Below, piece after piece: positions 44,711 through 54,969 of a stretch of DNA of 64,000 nucleotides. This DNA is from Deltaproteobacteria bacterium (GTDB lineage Bacteria; Desulfobacterota; Desulfuromonadia; Desulfuromonadales; BM103), in assembly GCA_024636215.1 (NCBI GenBank), contig JAGXHL010000033.1, positions 34,969 to 98,968 on the forward strand. Direction: 5' to 3'. Under the pieces are notes generated by a model. That model saw only the letters and a list, made by a program, of their open reading frames with translations, was not told where the DNA came from and made no database searches. Every line of letters starts with the position of its first letter. The stretch's first letter is position 1. The position numbers and the translations under genes were made by a program.

Positions 44711-45298
44711 TCAATCACTCTCTCGAACAACTCCAAACAAACCCTTTTCAACCAGGTCACATAGAATATGAATAACGAACAGATGTACTTCCTGGACCCT
44801 TGGCGTTTCATAGCAGGGCACTGTCAGATTAAAATCAACTACAGGGCCGATCACCCCACCGTCACAGCCCAGCAATCCTATTGTTTTAGCACCCAGCGCC
44901 TGACCGGCTTGCATCGCTGATTTAACATTCTGAGAATTTCCACTGGTGGATAGACCAATGAGGACATCACCAGGCTTTGCTAAAGCCTCAACTTGGCGTT
45001 TAAAAACCTCATCAAAGCCATAATCGTTACCAACTGCGGTCAGTATGGAGCTATCGGTCGTCAAGGCAATGGCTGGCAGAGCCTTGCGCTCCAGTAGGAA
45101 ACGTCCAATCATTTCCGCGGCAAAATGCTGTGCATCAGCTGCAGAACCACCGTTGCCCATGAGCAAGATTTTATTTCCAGCCCGGAGAGCATCAATCAGA
45201 ACGTCTGCACAAGTAGCAATCGGGGCAGCAAGTTTTTTTTCAACCATTCTGATAACCTCAATATGAGCTTCCAACTGACGGTTTATTTCATCAACCAT
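44711..45298 (-). CDS. gmhA: Sedoheptulose-7-phosphate isomerase
   Basis: A 195-residue SIS-domain isomerase. It has [20 protein letters not shown], the phosphate-binding Ser loop, then [18 protein letters not shown] and [15 protein letters not shown]. It converts sedoheptulose 7-phosphate to D-glycero-D-manno-heptose 7-phosphate, the first step of ADP-heptose synthesis completed by hldE and gmhB. The start is inside the end of the upstream membrane glycosyltransferase gene; of two adjacent ATGs, the second at 45298 has the better spacing from AGGAG. Confidence 0.95.
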   Translation of the reverse strand: MVDEINRQLEAHIEVIRMVEKKLAAPIATCADVLIDALRAGNKILLMGNGGSAADAQHFAAEMIGRFLLERKALPAIALTTDSSILTAVGNDYGFDEVFKRQVEALAKPGDVLIGLSTSGNSQNVKSAMQAGQALGAKTIGLLGCDGGVIGPVVDFNLTVPCYETPRVQEVHLFVIHILCDLVEKGLFGVVRESD

Positions 45299-46853
45299 CA
45301 TTTCTCCTTTCGTAGATCATTGCGACGTGTTCTTCGCCTTCAAATGATTTAACCAGTTTAAATTCTTTAAAATCGGTCAAATTAGCAACGTCTGTTTTCC
45401 TTAAATATACAGCAATAACTTCCATGTTTAATTGCTGAGCTGTTTTCTCCAGACGATCTATCTTTTCATCTCGGAACGGATGATAATCACTACGCATAAG
45501 ACCGGCGTAAAAAGCAATCCTTTCGTCATTTACAATCATTCTATCAGGCGCAACATTTCTGTAGTCACGTAACCAGATCCCTGCGTTTTTTATCTCCAAT
45601 TTCTCATGAGAAACACTTGTAAAGGACCTTGCCGCAGGAAATACAACACAAAGCATAAGGGCAAAAAAGATAAAAGTCTTTCGAAACCGGCATGTCTGGA
45701 TGTAAGCAATCATTCGATCCATTCCGTAACCGGCAAAAATAAAACTCAAAGTCACCGGTACAAACAAGTATCGTGCTGACAGAAAATTGCGTGACATCAA
45801 AAAGAGATAATCCATCAAAAGGAAAACTCCCAGAACGGTTAGAAGCAAAGCGACCAGCCTGTTCCAACGGTTTTGCAGGTTCAGTCCAAAGGCTAAAGGG
45901 ACAACAAAAACCGGGAACATAGATTTTAAAAAAGTCTGCATCAAACCGATCAGATAGATCAGGTAAATATTGTGTCTTGCGAATTCAAAAAAATCATTCG
46001 GAATATTGCCGCCGGGGAAATTGTCTTCAACGTCTTTAAGGTGTTGATAGATACTCATATAGATCTGCGTAAGGTCCGTCTGGAAATAATAAGCAAATCT
46101 TATGGAAATGTTGGGCAAAACCTCGTCAGAAACCAGGCCTGCAGCAAACGGGAAAATTGCCAGGAGCAAGGCTGCGAGAGGAAAAAAGCAGAAAGATGCA
46201 AGGTGTTGTAGAGACGCGTATCGACATTTTGGAAAAAAAACTATAGAAAACATCAGAAAAAATGTGACCGCAGAAAAGAAAACTATACCATCAGGGCGGA
46301 CGAGCACAGACAAGCAACAGAGCAAACCTGCTGCCAACGAGACCCCCCACCTTGATTCCCTTAACGCATAAATAACAAGCCATAAAGCAAGTACGACCAG
46401 GAACAAAAACGCGGGATCTTTGATGACAGTGACAGATCTCTCATTGACGTTCGGGACGACAGTAAAGATAAGGGCAGCGAAGAAAGCAGCCCTTTGCCCA
46501 AAAAGTTCCCGCGTAATAAGATACAGAGGGAGAGTTGTCAGAACCAAAGCGACGCAGGAGAGGACCTTCCCGGCGACAAACCAATCCGTAAATATCAGGT
46601 GGACCAATCCAAGCAAAAACGTGTAACCAAGCATCTTTTCATGATAAAAAGCTGCAGCAATATTGCCCTGGAACATTTCGTTTGCAGAATTAATATAACG
46701 GATACCGTCAGGGTTTATAATCTGGGCCTGATAAATCAGATATGACTTGATGAACAATGAAAATACAAGTAATAGGACCAAAGAAATTTTCGGATGTGTA
46801 TCTATATTTAAATAGAACTTCAAGTTTTTAAGTTTCAATTGCTCAAACGACAT
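45291..46853 (-). CDS. GT39/ArnT-like membrane glycosyltransferase
   Basis: A 520-residue protein with about eleven hydrophobic segments and a periplasmic C-terminal part. Near the N-terminus, [20 protein letters not shown] carries the acidic residue of the first periplasmic loop used by PMT/ArnT enzymes. [20 protein letters not shown] and [12 protein letters not shown] are typical GT-C helices. Such enzymes use polyprenyl-phosphate sugars as donors and modify lipid A, core or proteins on the periplasmic side. Its overlap with gmhA suggests a core-related target; the sugar is unknown. Confidence 0.85.
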   Translation of the reverse strand: MSFEQLKLKNLKFYLNIDTHPKISLVLLLVFSLFIKSYLIYQAQIINPDGIRYINSANEMFQGNIAAAFYHEKMLGYTFLLGLVHLIFTDWFVAGKVLSCVALVLTTLPLYLITRELFGQRAAFFAALIFTVVPNVNERSVTVIKDPAFLFLVVLALWLVIYALRESRWGVSLAAGLLCCLSVLVRPDGIVFFSAVTFFLMFSIVFFPKCRYASLQHLASFCFFPLAALLLAIFPFAAGLVSDEVLPNISIRFAYYFQTDLTQIYMSIYQHLKDVEDNFPGGNIPNDFFEFARHNIYLIYLIGLMQTFLKSMFPVFVVPLAFGLNLQNRWNRLVALLLTVLGVFLLMDYLFLMSRNFLSARYLFVPVTLSFIFAGYGMDRMIAYIQTCRFRKTFIFFALMLCVVFPAARSFTSVSHEKLEIKNAGIWLRDYRNVAPDRMIVNDERIAFYAGLMRSDYHPFRDEKIDRLEKTAQQLNMEVIAVYLRKTDVANLTDFKEFKLVKSFEGEEHVAMIYERRNDG

Positions 46854-46970
46854 AGGTGTAGTTTCTCGAAGAAAATTTTAAAGTAAAAGAACGATAATAT
46901 TTTAATTCAATCATTTTTAGTCGATGAAGACTCAAAGCTATCGACATGCCAGAAATAGAGACAAACGCAT

Positions 46971-47780
46971 TTATTTCACTTTATTAAACTTATAAAATTT
47001 ACTGTAAAGTCTGCTGGCTTTCTTGTCTATCTTGGTCCAGAAGCCGCTGGAATTAATCACGACAGTCCTGAGGGGGAGGTCCTCATAGAGGCAGATAAAA
47101 CGCAAACAATCTCTCTCCGTCAGACCGGCGTCCATACTCGAAAAATGAAGACCGGCCAAATCCTTTTCCAACCATCTTTGCGGGACCACAGAACGTACCT
47201 GGGTGCGATGAAGATCAATCACATACAATGGAGGCTCAACATCACATCGCTTTTGAGCCAACCAACTTTTTGACAGTAGAAAATGACATATGTAAAAATC
47301 ACGGTGGTTGACACCGCCCTGATGCATTGTCCTGGCAATCTCTGCAACTTTCTTAATAAGAGCTCTTTTCATGGGAGGAGCTAATCTCTCGTAGCTTCCT
47401 TCAAGAACCAGTTCTTCGAGACTGATTGAGCTTTCAATCTCTTCCGTAATGATAAATGATTGCATGCTCGCAGGACTGCTGCCACGGCTGCCATACCCCG
47501 CAATGGTCATGGTCTGCACACCGATCCGCTCGAGAGCCAGGATCGCATCGCGTTCATCTTTGGCGCCCAGGACCGGGGCTTTAAGACTCAACAGAGACTT
47601 GATGATTTCACCCCAGCCGACACCCGGATGAATTTTCAGGAAATAGCCTTTGCCCTGATGCTCAAAACGCAGAGTTTTACGGCCTTTGAAATCACGGTAG
47701 ATCTTGCCTTCTGTCGCCAAGACCTGGTCAAAAGTATTTTCTCCGGAGAACTTCTCCTGCAATGCCGGGCAGAGAGTCAT
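46971..47780 (-). CDS. waaP: Lipopolysaccharide core heptose(I) kinase WaaP
   Basis: A 269-residue kinase. GKGYFLKIHPGVGWGEIIKS and the catalytic GGVNHRDFYICHFLLS closely match enterobacterial WaaP (NHRDCYICHFLL in memory), and VIDLHRTQVR gives the metal Asp. WaaP phosphorylates the first heptose of the inner core, stabilising the outer membrane through cation bridges. The ATG at 47780 shares its A with the stop codon of waaG (TGATG), with AAGGAG 9 nt upstream; a GTG one codon earlier is a weaker alternative. Confidence 0.92.
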   Translation of the reverse strand: MTLCPALQEKFSGENTFDQVLATEGKIYRDFKGRKTLRFEHQGKGYFLKIHPGVGWGEIIKSLLSLKAPVLGAKDERDAILALERIGVQTMTIAGYGSRGSSPASMQSFIITEEIESSISLEELVLEGSYERLAPPMKRALIKKVAEIARTMHQGGVNHRDFYICHFLLSKSWLAQKRCDVEPPLYVIDLHRTQVRSVVPQRWLEKDLAGLHFSSMDAGLTERDCLRFICLYEDLPLRTVVINSSGFWTKIDKKASRLYSKFYKFNKVK

Positions 47781-48913
47781 CACGTTTGACTCCTTTTGCG
47801 GGCAATCTCTTCGATAACATCAACGGCTTTCTCATGCAGTCCTGTGACGTCAATCGTTGCGGTATATTTGACACCATTCTCACCGAAGCGGCTTAAATCG
47901 GATAAAGACAGAACGTCCGCAAGAGTTTTATCAAAGTCCTTTTGCTCGTATGGCATCGGGATGATCCGCCCTGCGTCGGCGTCTTTTACATGGAAGGCAT
48001 AGCCACAATTTTCAGTCACGATCACCGGTAGCCCTGCAGCCATCGCTTCGATCAGGACCGTGCCGGTATTTTCAGTGCGAGCCGGGTGGACCAGCAGGTC
48101 GGCAGCGAGCAGGAAATCAGGGACATCCTCTCTGCCGCCGAGAAAATGTACCTGTTCAGCTAGATGTCTCTTTTCCGCAAGCTTACTGAACAGCTCTATT
48201 TTCCCTCGCCCCAGCACATACAGCTTGACCAGCTTGCGCAAAGTTACGGACAAAGCGGAGATAGCGCAGAGGGCACGATCAACACCTTTGGTGTGGAAGG
48301 CTGAACCAACCATGAGCAGCATGAGGTGATCTTCCGAAAGATCCAGCTCAGCCCTTACCCTGGCACGAATCTCGACGGCGTCGGCCGGTCGGAAACGATC
48401 TTCGTAAATACCGGGCGGCAAAAGATGGAACCGCTCTTCCGGCGTACCATAACAGGCTATGAACTTACGTTGCTCTTGCGGAGAGATGGATAAAATCTCA
48501 GTGTTCGAGTCAGGAGAGAAGATCGCCTGTTCAAATCCGACATAGGTGCTGTAGCGACCCATGATATAAGAGGCCAGAGCACCCAGATTCCTGGTCCTTG
48601 CCTGATAACAGGAATCTGCTGCAAAGTAAACATCGAGCCCGGGCATCTTGTTGAAGCCTACGACGACATCATGCGGCAATTCGGAGAGCAGCTTCTCGAC
48701 AGACCGGGAGAACTTCTGGCAACGCCTGTGATTTGAGATGGCAGAGTGCGGCAGCAACTGGACATCAAGCCCGTCGGGGATTTTACCATGCCAGCCCATC
48801 GTCAGGATCTTAACGGAATGGCCCCGCTCCATGGCGATGTTTGTGATCTTCATAAAATCACGCTGCAACCCCCCGTAAGGGAAATATTCATAAAGACAAA
48901 AGATCAGCTTCAA
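47780..48913 (-). CDS. waaG: Lipopolysaccharide core glucosyltransferase WaaG-like (GT4)
   Basis: A 377-residue GT4 enzyme beginning KLIFCLYEYFPYGGLQRDFM. VVGFNKMPGLDVYFAADSCY and FHLLPPGIYEDRF are diagnostic for WaaG, and the donor site is TGTVLIEAMAAGLPVIVTEN. WaaG adds the first outer-core hexose (glucose in E. coli) to heptose II. Sugar identity here may differ. It overlaps waaP by one base and lpxK by 4 bp, so core assembly and lipid A synthesis are translated as one unit. Confidence 0.92.
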   Translation of the reverse strand: MKLIFCLYEYFPYGGLQRDFMKITNIAMERGHSVKILTMGWHGKIPDGLDVQLLPHSAISNHRRCQKFSRSVEKLLSELPHDVVVGFNKMPGLDVYFAADSCYQARTRNLGALASYIMGRYSTYVGFEQAIFSPDSNTEILSISPQEQRKFIACYGTPEERFHLLPPGIYEDRFRPADAVEIRARVRAELDLSEDHLMLLMVGSAFHTKGVDRALCAISALSVTLRKLVKLYVLGRGKIELFSKLAEKRHLAEQVHFLGGREDVPDFLLAADLLVHPARTENTGTVLIEAMAAGLPVIVTENCGYAFHVKDADAGRIIPMPYEQKDFDKTLADVLSLSDLSRFGENGVKYTATIDVTGLHEKAVDVIEEIARKRSQT

Positions 48914-49998
48914 GGGATGTCACCGACGGCATTCGACCTGTGAATGAGTTTCAATAGCATCTCGTCAAGAAGGTCCGGATGGGAAAAAGTCAGTTCGACA
49001 CCAACCTGATAACAGGGGATCGGGAGTTTTATCCCGGTCAATTTTACGGCATCCTTCTCGGTCGTGATCAAGGCATCTGCGCCCTGGCAACTCTTTGTCA
49101 GGCGAGCGATTAAAAGGTCATCATACACCTGATGATCAGCCAGAGGAATCTCTTCCTTGAGGGTCAGTTGATTCTCTTTCAGAGCCATAAAAAAATCATC
49201 CGGACGTGCGATTCCGGCAAAAGCAACACACGATTTGCCGACCAAATCCTGCAGAGGAAGAACGGCACCTGACAAACTTGACAGGCTTTGCGCAATATTA
49301 TGGCAGCTTGAAATTGTTGGTTGAGCAAAATTTGCAGCATGTTTTTGGCAGGGGCCGGAACGTGTCATGACAAGCAGGTGGCTGCGCTTTAGCACGGACG
49401 CAGGCTCACGAAGTGGACCAGCAGGCAGCATCTGGCCGTTACCAAAAGGTTTTTTTTGATCCAGCAAGACAATATCGAGATCTCTGTGGACCGCACGATG
49501 CTGGAAACCATCATCGAGCAGGATCACTTCAGCTCCGGCCTCTTGCGCTGCTTTGACGCCAAGGGCTCTACGCCTTGCCACGAACACCGTAACAGAGGGA
49601 TTTTTTTGGGCCAAAAGAAAAGGTTCGTCACCACAGCTCGCGGGTTCAGTCGACTGTGGCCCTTCTATGACCACTCGCAAAACCGGTTCGGCATACCCCC
49701 CTCCATAACCTCGACTGACGATAGCGGCCTTTACATCATGGCGCTGCATCCACTTGGCCAGAAAGTCGGTCATCGGTGTTTTTCCGGTGCCGCCAACCGC
49801 CAGGTTGCCGACAGAGATAACCGGCACATTGGCACGATAGATTTGCCTGAATCCGGCCGAATATAAGAACAGGCGTACCCTGACAGCTGCGGCATAGAAA
49901 CAGCTAAGGGGCCAAAGCCCCAGAAAAGCAAGATAACCATAAAGACTTGATGGCCCATCGTTTAGCAGTTGCAGATAAAATTTTCTCAAAGCTGCCAT
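48910..49998 (-). CDS. lpxK: Tetraacyldisaccharide 4'-kinase
   Basis: A 362-residue membrane-associated P-loop kinase. VPVISVGNLAVGGTGKTPMT is Walker A, followed by AIVSRGYGGGYAE, EVILLDDGFQHRAVHRDLDI and LVMTRS. The catalytic base motif DDGFQHR is intact. It phosphorylates the 4' position of the lipid A precursor. Its start overlaps the waaA stop as TGATG. Confidence 0.96.
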   Translation of the reverse strand: MAALRKFYLQLLNDGPSSLYGYLAFLGLWPLSCFYAAAVRVRLFLYSAGFRQIYRANVPVISVGNLAVGGTGKTPMTDFLAKWMQRHDVKAAIVSRGYGGGYAEPVLRVVIEGPQSTEPASCGDEPFLLAQKNPSVTVFVARRRALGVKAAQEAGAEVILLDDGFQHRAVHRDLDIVLLDQKKPFGNGQMLPAGPLREPASVLKRSHLLVMTRSGPCQKHAANFAQPTISSCHNIAQSLSSLSGAVLPLQDLVGKSCVAFAGIARPDDFFMALKENQLTLKEEIPLADHQVYDDLLIARLTKSCQGADALITTEKDAVKLTGIKLPIPCYQVGVELTFSHPDLLDEMLLKLIHRSNAVGDIP

Positions 49999-51293
49999 CA
50001 GTCGTCTATATATCGTGAGATGATTGCCAGGGTTCGCTCGGTCGCACCCTGGTTCTCTTTGAGCAGGTGCCTGCCGTTATCACCTATGCGTTCTGCTTCG
50101 GTCGGGTTTTCCAGCAGAATTTTCATTTGACGATAAAGGTCGCTGGCATCCATAACCTGCAGGCCGCCATGAGCCGCCCGCAACAAGCGTGCAATCTCTT
50201 TGAAATTCTGCATGTGCGGTCCGAACAATACCGGCTTTTTGACTAAAGAAGCTTCCAGGACATTGTGACCGCCGGTCGGCACCAGGCTGCCACCGACAAA
50301 TACCAGGTCCGCCAGGGTGTACAATTTCAACATTTCACCGAGGGTATCGACGACCATGACCTCACCCGGACAGAAATTTTCCGTCTTGCTTGATAAAGTG
50401 CTTCGCAAGGTCGTCGTAAAATTCTTTTTTGTCAGCTCGTCAACGACCTGCCGACATCTTTCCGGGTGTCTGGGAACCAGAATCAGGAAAAGTTCAGGGC
50501 AAATTTTGCATAAATTCCGATAGACATCGACCAGCTGTTGCTCTTCACCATCATGGGTGCTTCCAGCGACCCAGATTCTGCCATCTGCAGGCAACTTCAA
50601 TTGCTGCTTCAGAGTTTCCAGTTCGACCATATCAATCGCTGGCGGTTGCATATCAAACTTCAGGTTGCCGGTCACCTGAACGCGGCCGGAAGCAGCCCCC
50701 AGACGCCTGATACGACGGGAATCCTGCTCCGACTGCATGCAGAAATCCGAAATACTTTCCAGAATTGGAGTGAGCAGTTTGCCTGCCATCCGATAACGTG
50801 GGAAGGATCGGTCGGAGATACGGCCATTGACGAGAACTGTCGGGATTTTCCGTCGCTTTGCCTCAAGCACAAAATTCGGCCAGATCTCGGTTTCAACCAG
50901 GATAATGACATCCGGATGAATAATCGTGAGGGCTTTGCGGACGACCCACCTTAAATCGAAAGGGAAAAAGATGTAATGGTCAATTTCGTGGAGTTTTGAA
51001 GCAATCTTGCGCCCGGTTTCGGTGACATTGGACAAGACCAACAGCGCTTCAGGGTGCTTTTTCTTTAAAGCTTTTAACAGCGGGATGGCGGCACGGGTCT
51101 CGCCGACGGAAACGGCATGCACCCAGATAACCTTTCGTCCCTCCAGAATTTGTCGAAAGTCCTGGGCATAAACCCCCAGGCGTTCACGCACGCCATGCCT
51201 CGCCTTACCGTAACGCAAGCCGCGAAACAGGTAATAAGGCACAAGGAACAGTGCCGAGAGATAGAGGATCAGATCATACAGCAGGTAGACCAT
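49998..51293 (-). CDS. waaA: Kdo transferase
   Basis: A 431-residue GT30 enzyme. An N-terminal membrane anchor is followed by VIWVHAVSVGETRAAIPLLK with the catalytic Glu, then ILVETEIWPNFV, VLVNGRISDRSFPRY, WVAGSTHDGEEQQLVD and FVGGSLVPTGGHNVLEASLV. WaaA moves one to several Kdo residues from CMP-Kdo to lipid IVA. It overlaps the acyltransferase gene upstream by 20 bp. The number of Kdo residues added cannot be told from sequence. Confidence 0.96.
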   Translation of the reverse strand: MVYLLYDLILYLSALFLVPYYLFRGLRYGKARHGVRERLGVYAQDFRQILEGRKVIWVHAVSVGETRAAIPLLKALKKKHPEALLVLSNVTETGRKIASKLHEIDHYIFFPFDLRWVVRKALTIIHPDVIILVETEIWPNFVLEAKRRKIPTVLVNGRISDRSFPRYRMAGKLLTPILESISDFCMQSEQDSRRIRRLGAASGRVQVTGNLKFDMQPPAIDMVELETLKQQLKLPADGRIWVAGSTHDGEEQQLVDVYRNLCKICPELFLILVPRHPERCRQVVDELTKKNFTTTLRSTLSSKTENFCPGEVMVVDTLGEMLKLYTLADLVFVGGSLVPTGGHNVLEASLVKKPVLFGPHMQNFKEIARLLRAAHGGLQVMDASDLYRQMKILLENPTEAERIGDNGRHLLKENQGATERTLAIISRYIDD

Positions 51294-51942
51294 ATTGATT
51301 TAAATACTCTCTGGCAAAGGTGGTATTGGCATCCATGGCCTCTTGCACCCGACCCTGGAAATGTTCGATCGGTTCATTGTCACAGTAATATAGAGGCTCT
51401 CCGATTGTATAGACTGCTTTACCCCAGGGATAGGGTAAGAGAAAACGATCCCAGGAAGCAAATCTGTGGCCATGACTGCACGCAAAAGCAAGCGGCACAA
51501 TCGGCCGGCCGGAGAGTCGGGCCAACTGCACAACACCTTCTTTAAGCTGGTGCCTGGGTCCGGTTGGACCATCCGGAGTAATGCCCAGAGTACAAGGCTG
51601 ACTGGACAGTTCCATCAATTCCCGAAACGCGGCACGGCCACCCCTGTTGGAAGACCCGCGGACAGCTTCGATGCCAAAATAACTGACGACCCGGGCAATC
51701 AGTTCACCATCTTTGGATTTGCTGATCAGGACCTTCGCAGCGTCACCCGCATAGCGTGGTGAAATCAGGAGTAGCTGATCATGCCAGGTAGCAATAATAA
51801 CATGCCGCCCCTCGGACCGGAGTTCGTTCAGACGCTCTTCACCCACCGTCTCGGGCTTGAGAAGAAGATAGATAACTTTAATTAGCCTGGCCGCAAACCA
51901 GGGTGCGGTATTGAGCAGAATTCTGTCCCCAAAAGACGGCAT
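51274..51942 (-). CDS. DUF374 lysophospholipid acyltransferase family protein
   Basis: A 222-residue protein of the DUF374 branch of acyltransferases. VIIATWHDQLLLIS gives the H-x4-D-like catalytic pair, then VLISKSKDGELIARVVSYFG and SSNRGGRAAFREL, and GITPDGPTGPRHQLKEGVVQ. Its place between msbA and waaA fits the group's proposed use in lipid A secondary acylation in organisms lacking LpxL/LpxM; none is seen in this window. It overlaps the msbA stop (TGATG). Confidence 0.88.
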   Translation of the reverse strand: MPSFGDRILLNTAPWFAARLIKVIYLLLKPETVGEERLNELRSEGRHVIIATWHDQLLLISPRYAGDAAKVLISKSKDGELIARVVSYFGIEAVRGSSNRGGRAAFRELMELSSQPCTLGITPDGPTGPRHQLKEGVVQLARLSGRPIVPLAFACSHGHRFASWDRFLLPYPWGKAVYTIGEPLYYCDNEPIEHFQGRVQEAMDANTTFAREYLNQYGLPAV

Positions 51943-53681
51943 CAGATATTCTCAAATTGCATATCGTAAAGGTTACGATAAAGGCCACCCTGGGCAAGCA
52001 GTTCCTGATGGTTGCCAACCTGTACAACCCTGCCCTGTTCCATAACCACAATCCTGTCGGCGTGCATAATCGTTGACAAACGATGCGCAATCACCAGGGT
52101 CGTACGGTTTTTCATCAGGTTGCCGAGCGCCTTTTGCACCATGGCTTCGCTTTCCGTATCCAGGGCGCTGGTTGCTTCATCAAGGATCAGGATGGGAGCA
52201 TCTTTAAGAAGTGCACGTGCAACACAAAGTCGTTGTCGCTGGCCTCCGGAAAGGCGAACTCCGCGATCACCGATCGAAGTATCATAACCTTGCGGAAGCT
52301 TGTTTATAAAATCCGCGGCGTAAGCCTGTTCTGCGGCTCCGGTAATTGACTCCTCACTGGCATCCTGCTTGCCATAGCAGATGTTATCGCCAACCGATCC
52401 GCTGAATAGAAAGGTTTCCTGATCAACAAAGGCGAGATTTTTCTTCAGGCTATCCAGTGAAATATCACGCACATCGTAACCGTCAATTTTAACGGACCCT
52501 GATTGGGGATCATAGAAACGAGCGATTAAGCCAGCCACTGTTGATTTGCCGGCGCCACTCGGCCCGACCAGGGCGATGACCTCGCCCGGGTTTGCATGGA
52601 GATTGAAATCTGTCAGCACAGGCTCGTCATCATAGCTGAAGGTGACATTTTCAAACACAACTTCCCCACGTGCGCGGGACAGGTCGATTGCCTCGGGCTT
52701 GTCGACAACATCCCGTGGCTGATCCAGCAGCGCAAAGACACCTTCGGCAGCACCGACCGATGTTTGAATAATATTACTGACACGGGTCAGTCGTTTAACC
52801 GGAGTAAACATCATCATGATCGCGGCGACAATCGAGAAAAGTTGGCCCTGAGTCATTTCGCCGGAAAGGACCCGATGCACGCCGTACCAGACCACGCCGC
52901 CACCACCGAAGGCCGCCAGAATTTCCACGGCAGGGGCGGTCAGAGAATTGTATTTGATCGCCTTGCGCAGGTATTTGTAGTATTGCTTGTTTTCTGATTT
53001 AAACTCTTGTATCTGGGTTTCTTCCTGTCCAAAGGCTTTGATGACTTTTATGCCACTGAAAGCCTCCTGCAAGGTTCCGGTCAGGAAACCCATGCGCTTC
53101 AGGCTGCTTTTGGTATTATTTCTGATTCGCCTGCCAAGCTGGGTTGCCGGGACCACACATAAGGGCATCACCGCAAAGGCGACGGCGGCCAGTCTCCAGT
53201 CCTTATAAAAAGCCAGGGTAATCAAACCGATCAGCGTGAAGCTCTCACGGATACCATCCACCAGGATATCTGCTGCAGATCTCTGCAAAATACCGACATC
53301 GTTGAGGACCCTTGAAGTAATGACTCCAGGAGGCTGCTTGACATGAAACCCCATTGACAAGTGCATCGATTGGCTGAAGAGGTCGTTACGAATATCCTGC
53401 ACAGCCAGCTGACCGGCGGTTTTTATATAATATTCCTGATAAAAACGTCCGACGCCCTTGAGAATAGCCAGACCGATTATAATGACAGGAATCAGATTGG
53501 CCAGGGAAAGGTTTTTGGCGGTAATGATCTTGTCAATCAGTGGTTCAATCAGGTTGATATAGGCAACATCGGAGCCGGCGACAACCAGAGAGAAGATCAA
53601 AGACAACACAATCCGCCACATGTAGGGTCTGGAGTATTGAACAACTCTCAGGTAAATCTGTTTTTTGGTCATGTGGCTCAT
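51942..53681 (-). CDS. msbA: Lipid A flippase, ABC exporter MsbA
   Basis: A 579-residue half-transporter. Six transmembrane helices span about 20-310. The ATPase domain has Walker A ALVGPSGAGKSTVAGLIARF, Q-loop AFVDQETFLFSGSV, signature VRLSGGQRQRLCVARALLKD, Walker B ILILDEATSALD and the switch His in VIAHRLSTI. The homodimer flips lipid A-core across the inner membrane. Position among lpxB, waaA and lpxK supports MsbA over a drug exporter. The start could be either of two ATGs three codons apart. Confidence 0.94.
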   Translation of the reverse strand: MSHMTKKQIYLRVVQYSRPYMWRIVLSLIFSLVVAGSDVAYINLIEPLIDKIITAKNLSLANLIPVIIIGLAILKGVGRFYQEYYIKTAGQLAVQDIRNDLFSQSMHLSMGFHVKQPPGVITSRVLNDVGILQRSAADILVDGIRESFTLIGLITLAFYKDWRLAAVAFAVMPLCVVPATQLGRRIRNNTKSSLKRMGFLTGTLQEAFSGIKVIKAFGQEETQIQEFKSENKQYYKYLRKAIKYNSLTAPAVEILAAFGGGGVVWYGVHRVLSGEMTQGQLFSIVAAIMMMFTPVKRLTRVSNIIQTSVGAAEGVFALLDQPRDVVDKPEAIDLSRARGEVVFENVTFSYDDEPVLTDFNLHANPGEVIALVGPSGAGKSTVAGLIARFYDPQSGSVKIDGYDVRDISLDSLKKNLAFVDQETFLFSGSVGDNICYGKQDASEESITGAAEQAYAADFINKLPQGYDTSIGDRGVRLSGGQRQRLCVARALLKDAPILILDEATSALDTESEAMVQKALGNLMKNRTTLVIAHRLSTIMHADRIVVMEQGRVVQVGNHQELLAQGGLYRNLYDMQFENI

Positions 53682-53716
53682 TATCTACACTACCCGATTA
53701 TCGCTGAGATCAAACA

Positions 53717-54883
53717 TTACAGAAGCTCGCACAACATTTCCGCAACTCGGGTTGAACAACCAGGTTCACCGAGCTTCGCATGCACCGTGTGCAAGCCGGC
53801 CTTTATGGTTTCAGCATAGCCGGCATCACTCAGAACATGCAGAGCTTCGTCTGCCAGGGCTTCTGGTGTGGCCATTGCCTGGAGGAATTCGGGAACAACC
53901 CGCCGACCGGCAACGATATTGGGCAGGCCAAAATGATCGACCCGCACCAGACGCTTGCCTATCTCATAAGTCAGCGGCGAGGCTTTATAGAGAATGGCCA
54001 TCGGCGTACCAACCAGTGCGATCTGCAAAGTGACTGTGCCTGAAACCGTCAAAATGGTATCGCAGCTGCTTGCAACATCATAAATCGAAGCATCACCCGA
54101 GTCTATGAACGTCACCGGAAGATCAACGGGAAAATGAGACTGAATCTCAGCGCGTGACAAGGTGTTGGCAATCGGCACCAGGAAATGTGTCTGAGGTTGC
54201 TTGTCATAGATTAACTGCGCCGAGGCGACCAGCGTGTCCAGCATATAACGCAACTCGTTATGACGGCTGCCGGGAAAAAGTCCAACCACCTTGCTGTCTT
54301 CTGCAATCTGCAAGCCTGGTCGAAGATTCTGACAGTGACCGGCCTCTTCGAATTCGTCCAGCAAGGGATGACCAACGTATTGGACCAGAATATCCTGACC
54401 GGCATAAAAAGCCGGCTCAAAAGGGAATATGGCCGCAAGTGAATCGACGACTGCGGCAATTTTCTTGACTCTGCCGCGACGCCAGGCCCAGACCTGAGGA
54501 CTGACGTAATAGAGCACCGGGATGCCGGCTTTTTTCGCCTGGCGTGCCAGCCTTAAGTTAAATTCTGGAAAATCTATCAGGACCAGAGCATCAGGCCTGT
54601 TGTGACCCAAAAACTTTTTTTTAAGCTGACTGAAAGCCTTCCATATAACCGGCAGGTGACCGACAATCTCGACGATCCCCATAACGGCCAGGTCTTCACC
54701 CGGGATCAGGATCTCGCAACCGGCCTCTGCCATCTGCTTGCCGCCGACCCCAAAAAACTGTGTGCCGGGCATCTGGTCAGTCACAGCGTTGATCAATTTT
54801 GCACCATGTAAATCCCCGGAGGCCTCTCCGGTGACAATCATGATACGCTTGCTTGAATCTCCCACTATCTGGTGTCCTGTCAT
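53717..54883 (-). CDS. lpxB: Lipid-A-disaccharide synthase
   Basis: A 388-residue GT19 enzyme. It has MIVTGEASGDLHGAKLINAV, GVGGKQMAEAGCEI, LVLIDFPEFNLRLARQAKKA, YYVSPQVWAWRRGRVKKI and GLFPGSRHNELRYML. It condenses UDP-diacylglucosamine with lipid X. In related genomes an lpxI gene often sits between lpxB and lpxA; here only 86 bp separate them. Confidence 0.96.
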   Translation of the reverse strand: MTGHQIVGDSSKRIMIVTGEASGDLHGAKLINAVTDQMPGTQFFGVGGKQMAEAGCEILIPGEDLAVMGIVEIVGHLPVIWKAFSQLKKKFLGHNRPDALVLIDFPEFNLRLARQAKKAGIPVLYYVSPQVWAWRRGRVKKIAAVVDSLAAIFPFEPAFYAGQDILVQYVGHPLLDEFEEAGHCQNLRPGLQIAEDSKVVGLFPGSRHNELRYMLDTLVASAQLIYDKQPQTHFLVPIANTLSRAEIQSHFPVDLPVTFIDSGDASIYDVASSCDTILTVSGTVTLQIALVGTPMAILYKASPLTYEIGKRLVRVDHFGLPNIVAGRRVVPEFLQAMATPEALADEALHVLSDAGYAETIKAGLHTVHAKLGEPGCSTRVAEMLCELL

Positions 54884-54969
54884 GGGTCAAATGTTGTATT
54901 CAGTGCCTCGACGTAAATCGGCAGAATTACCGGCAGAGACAACCGGCAAAAATAATCAGCACAGCCGCT

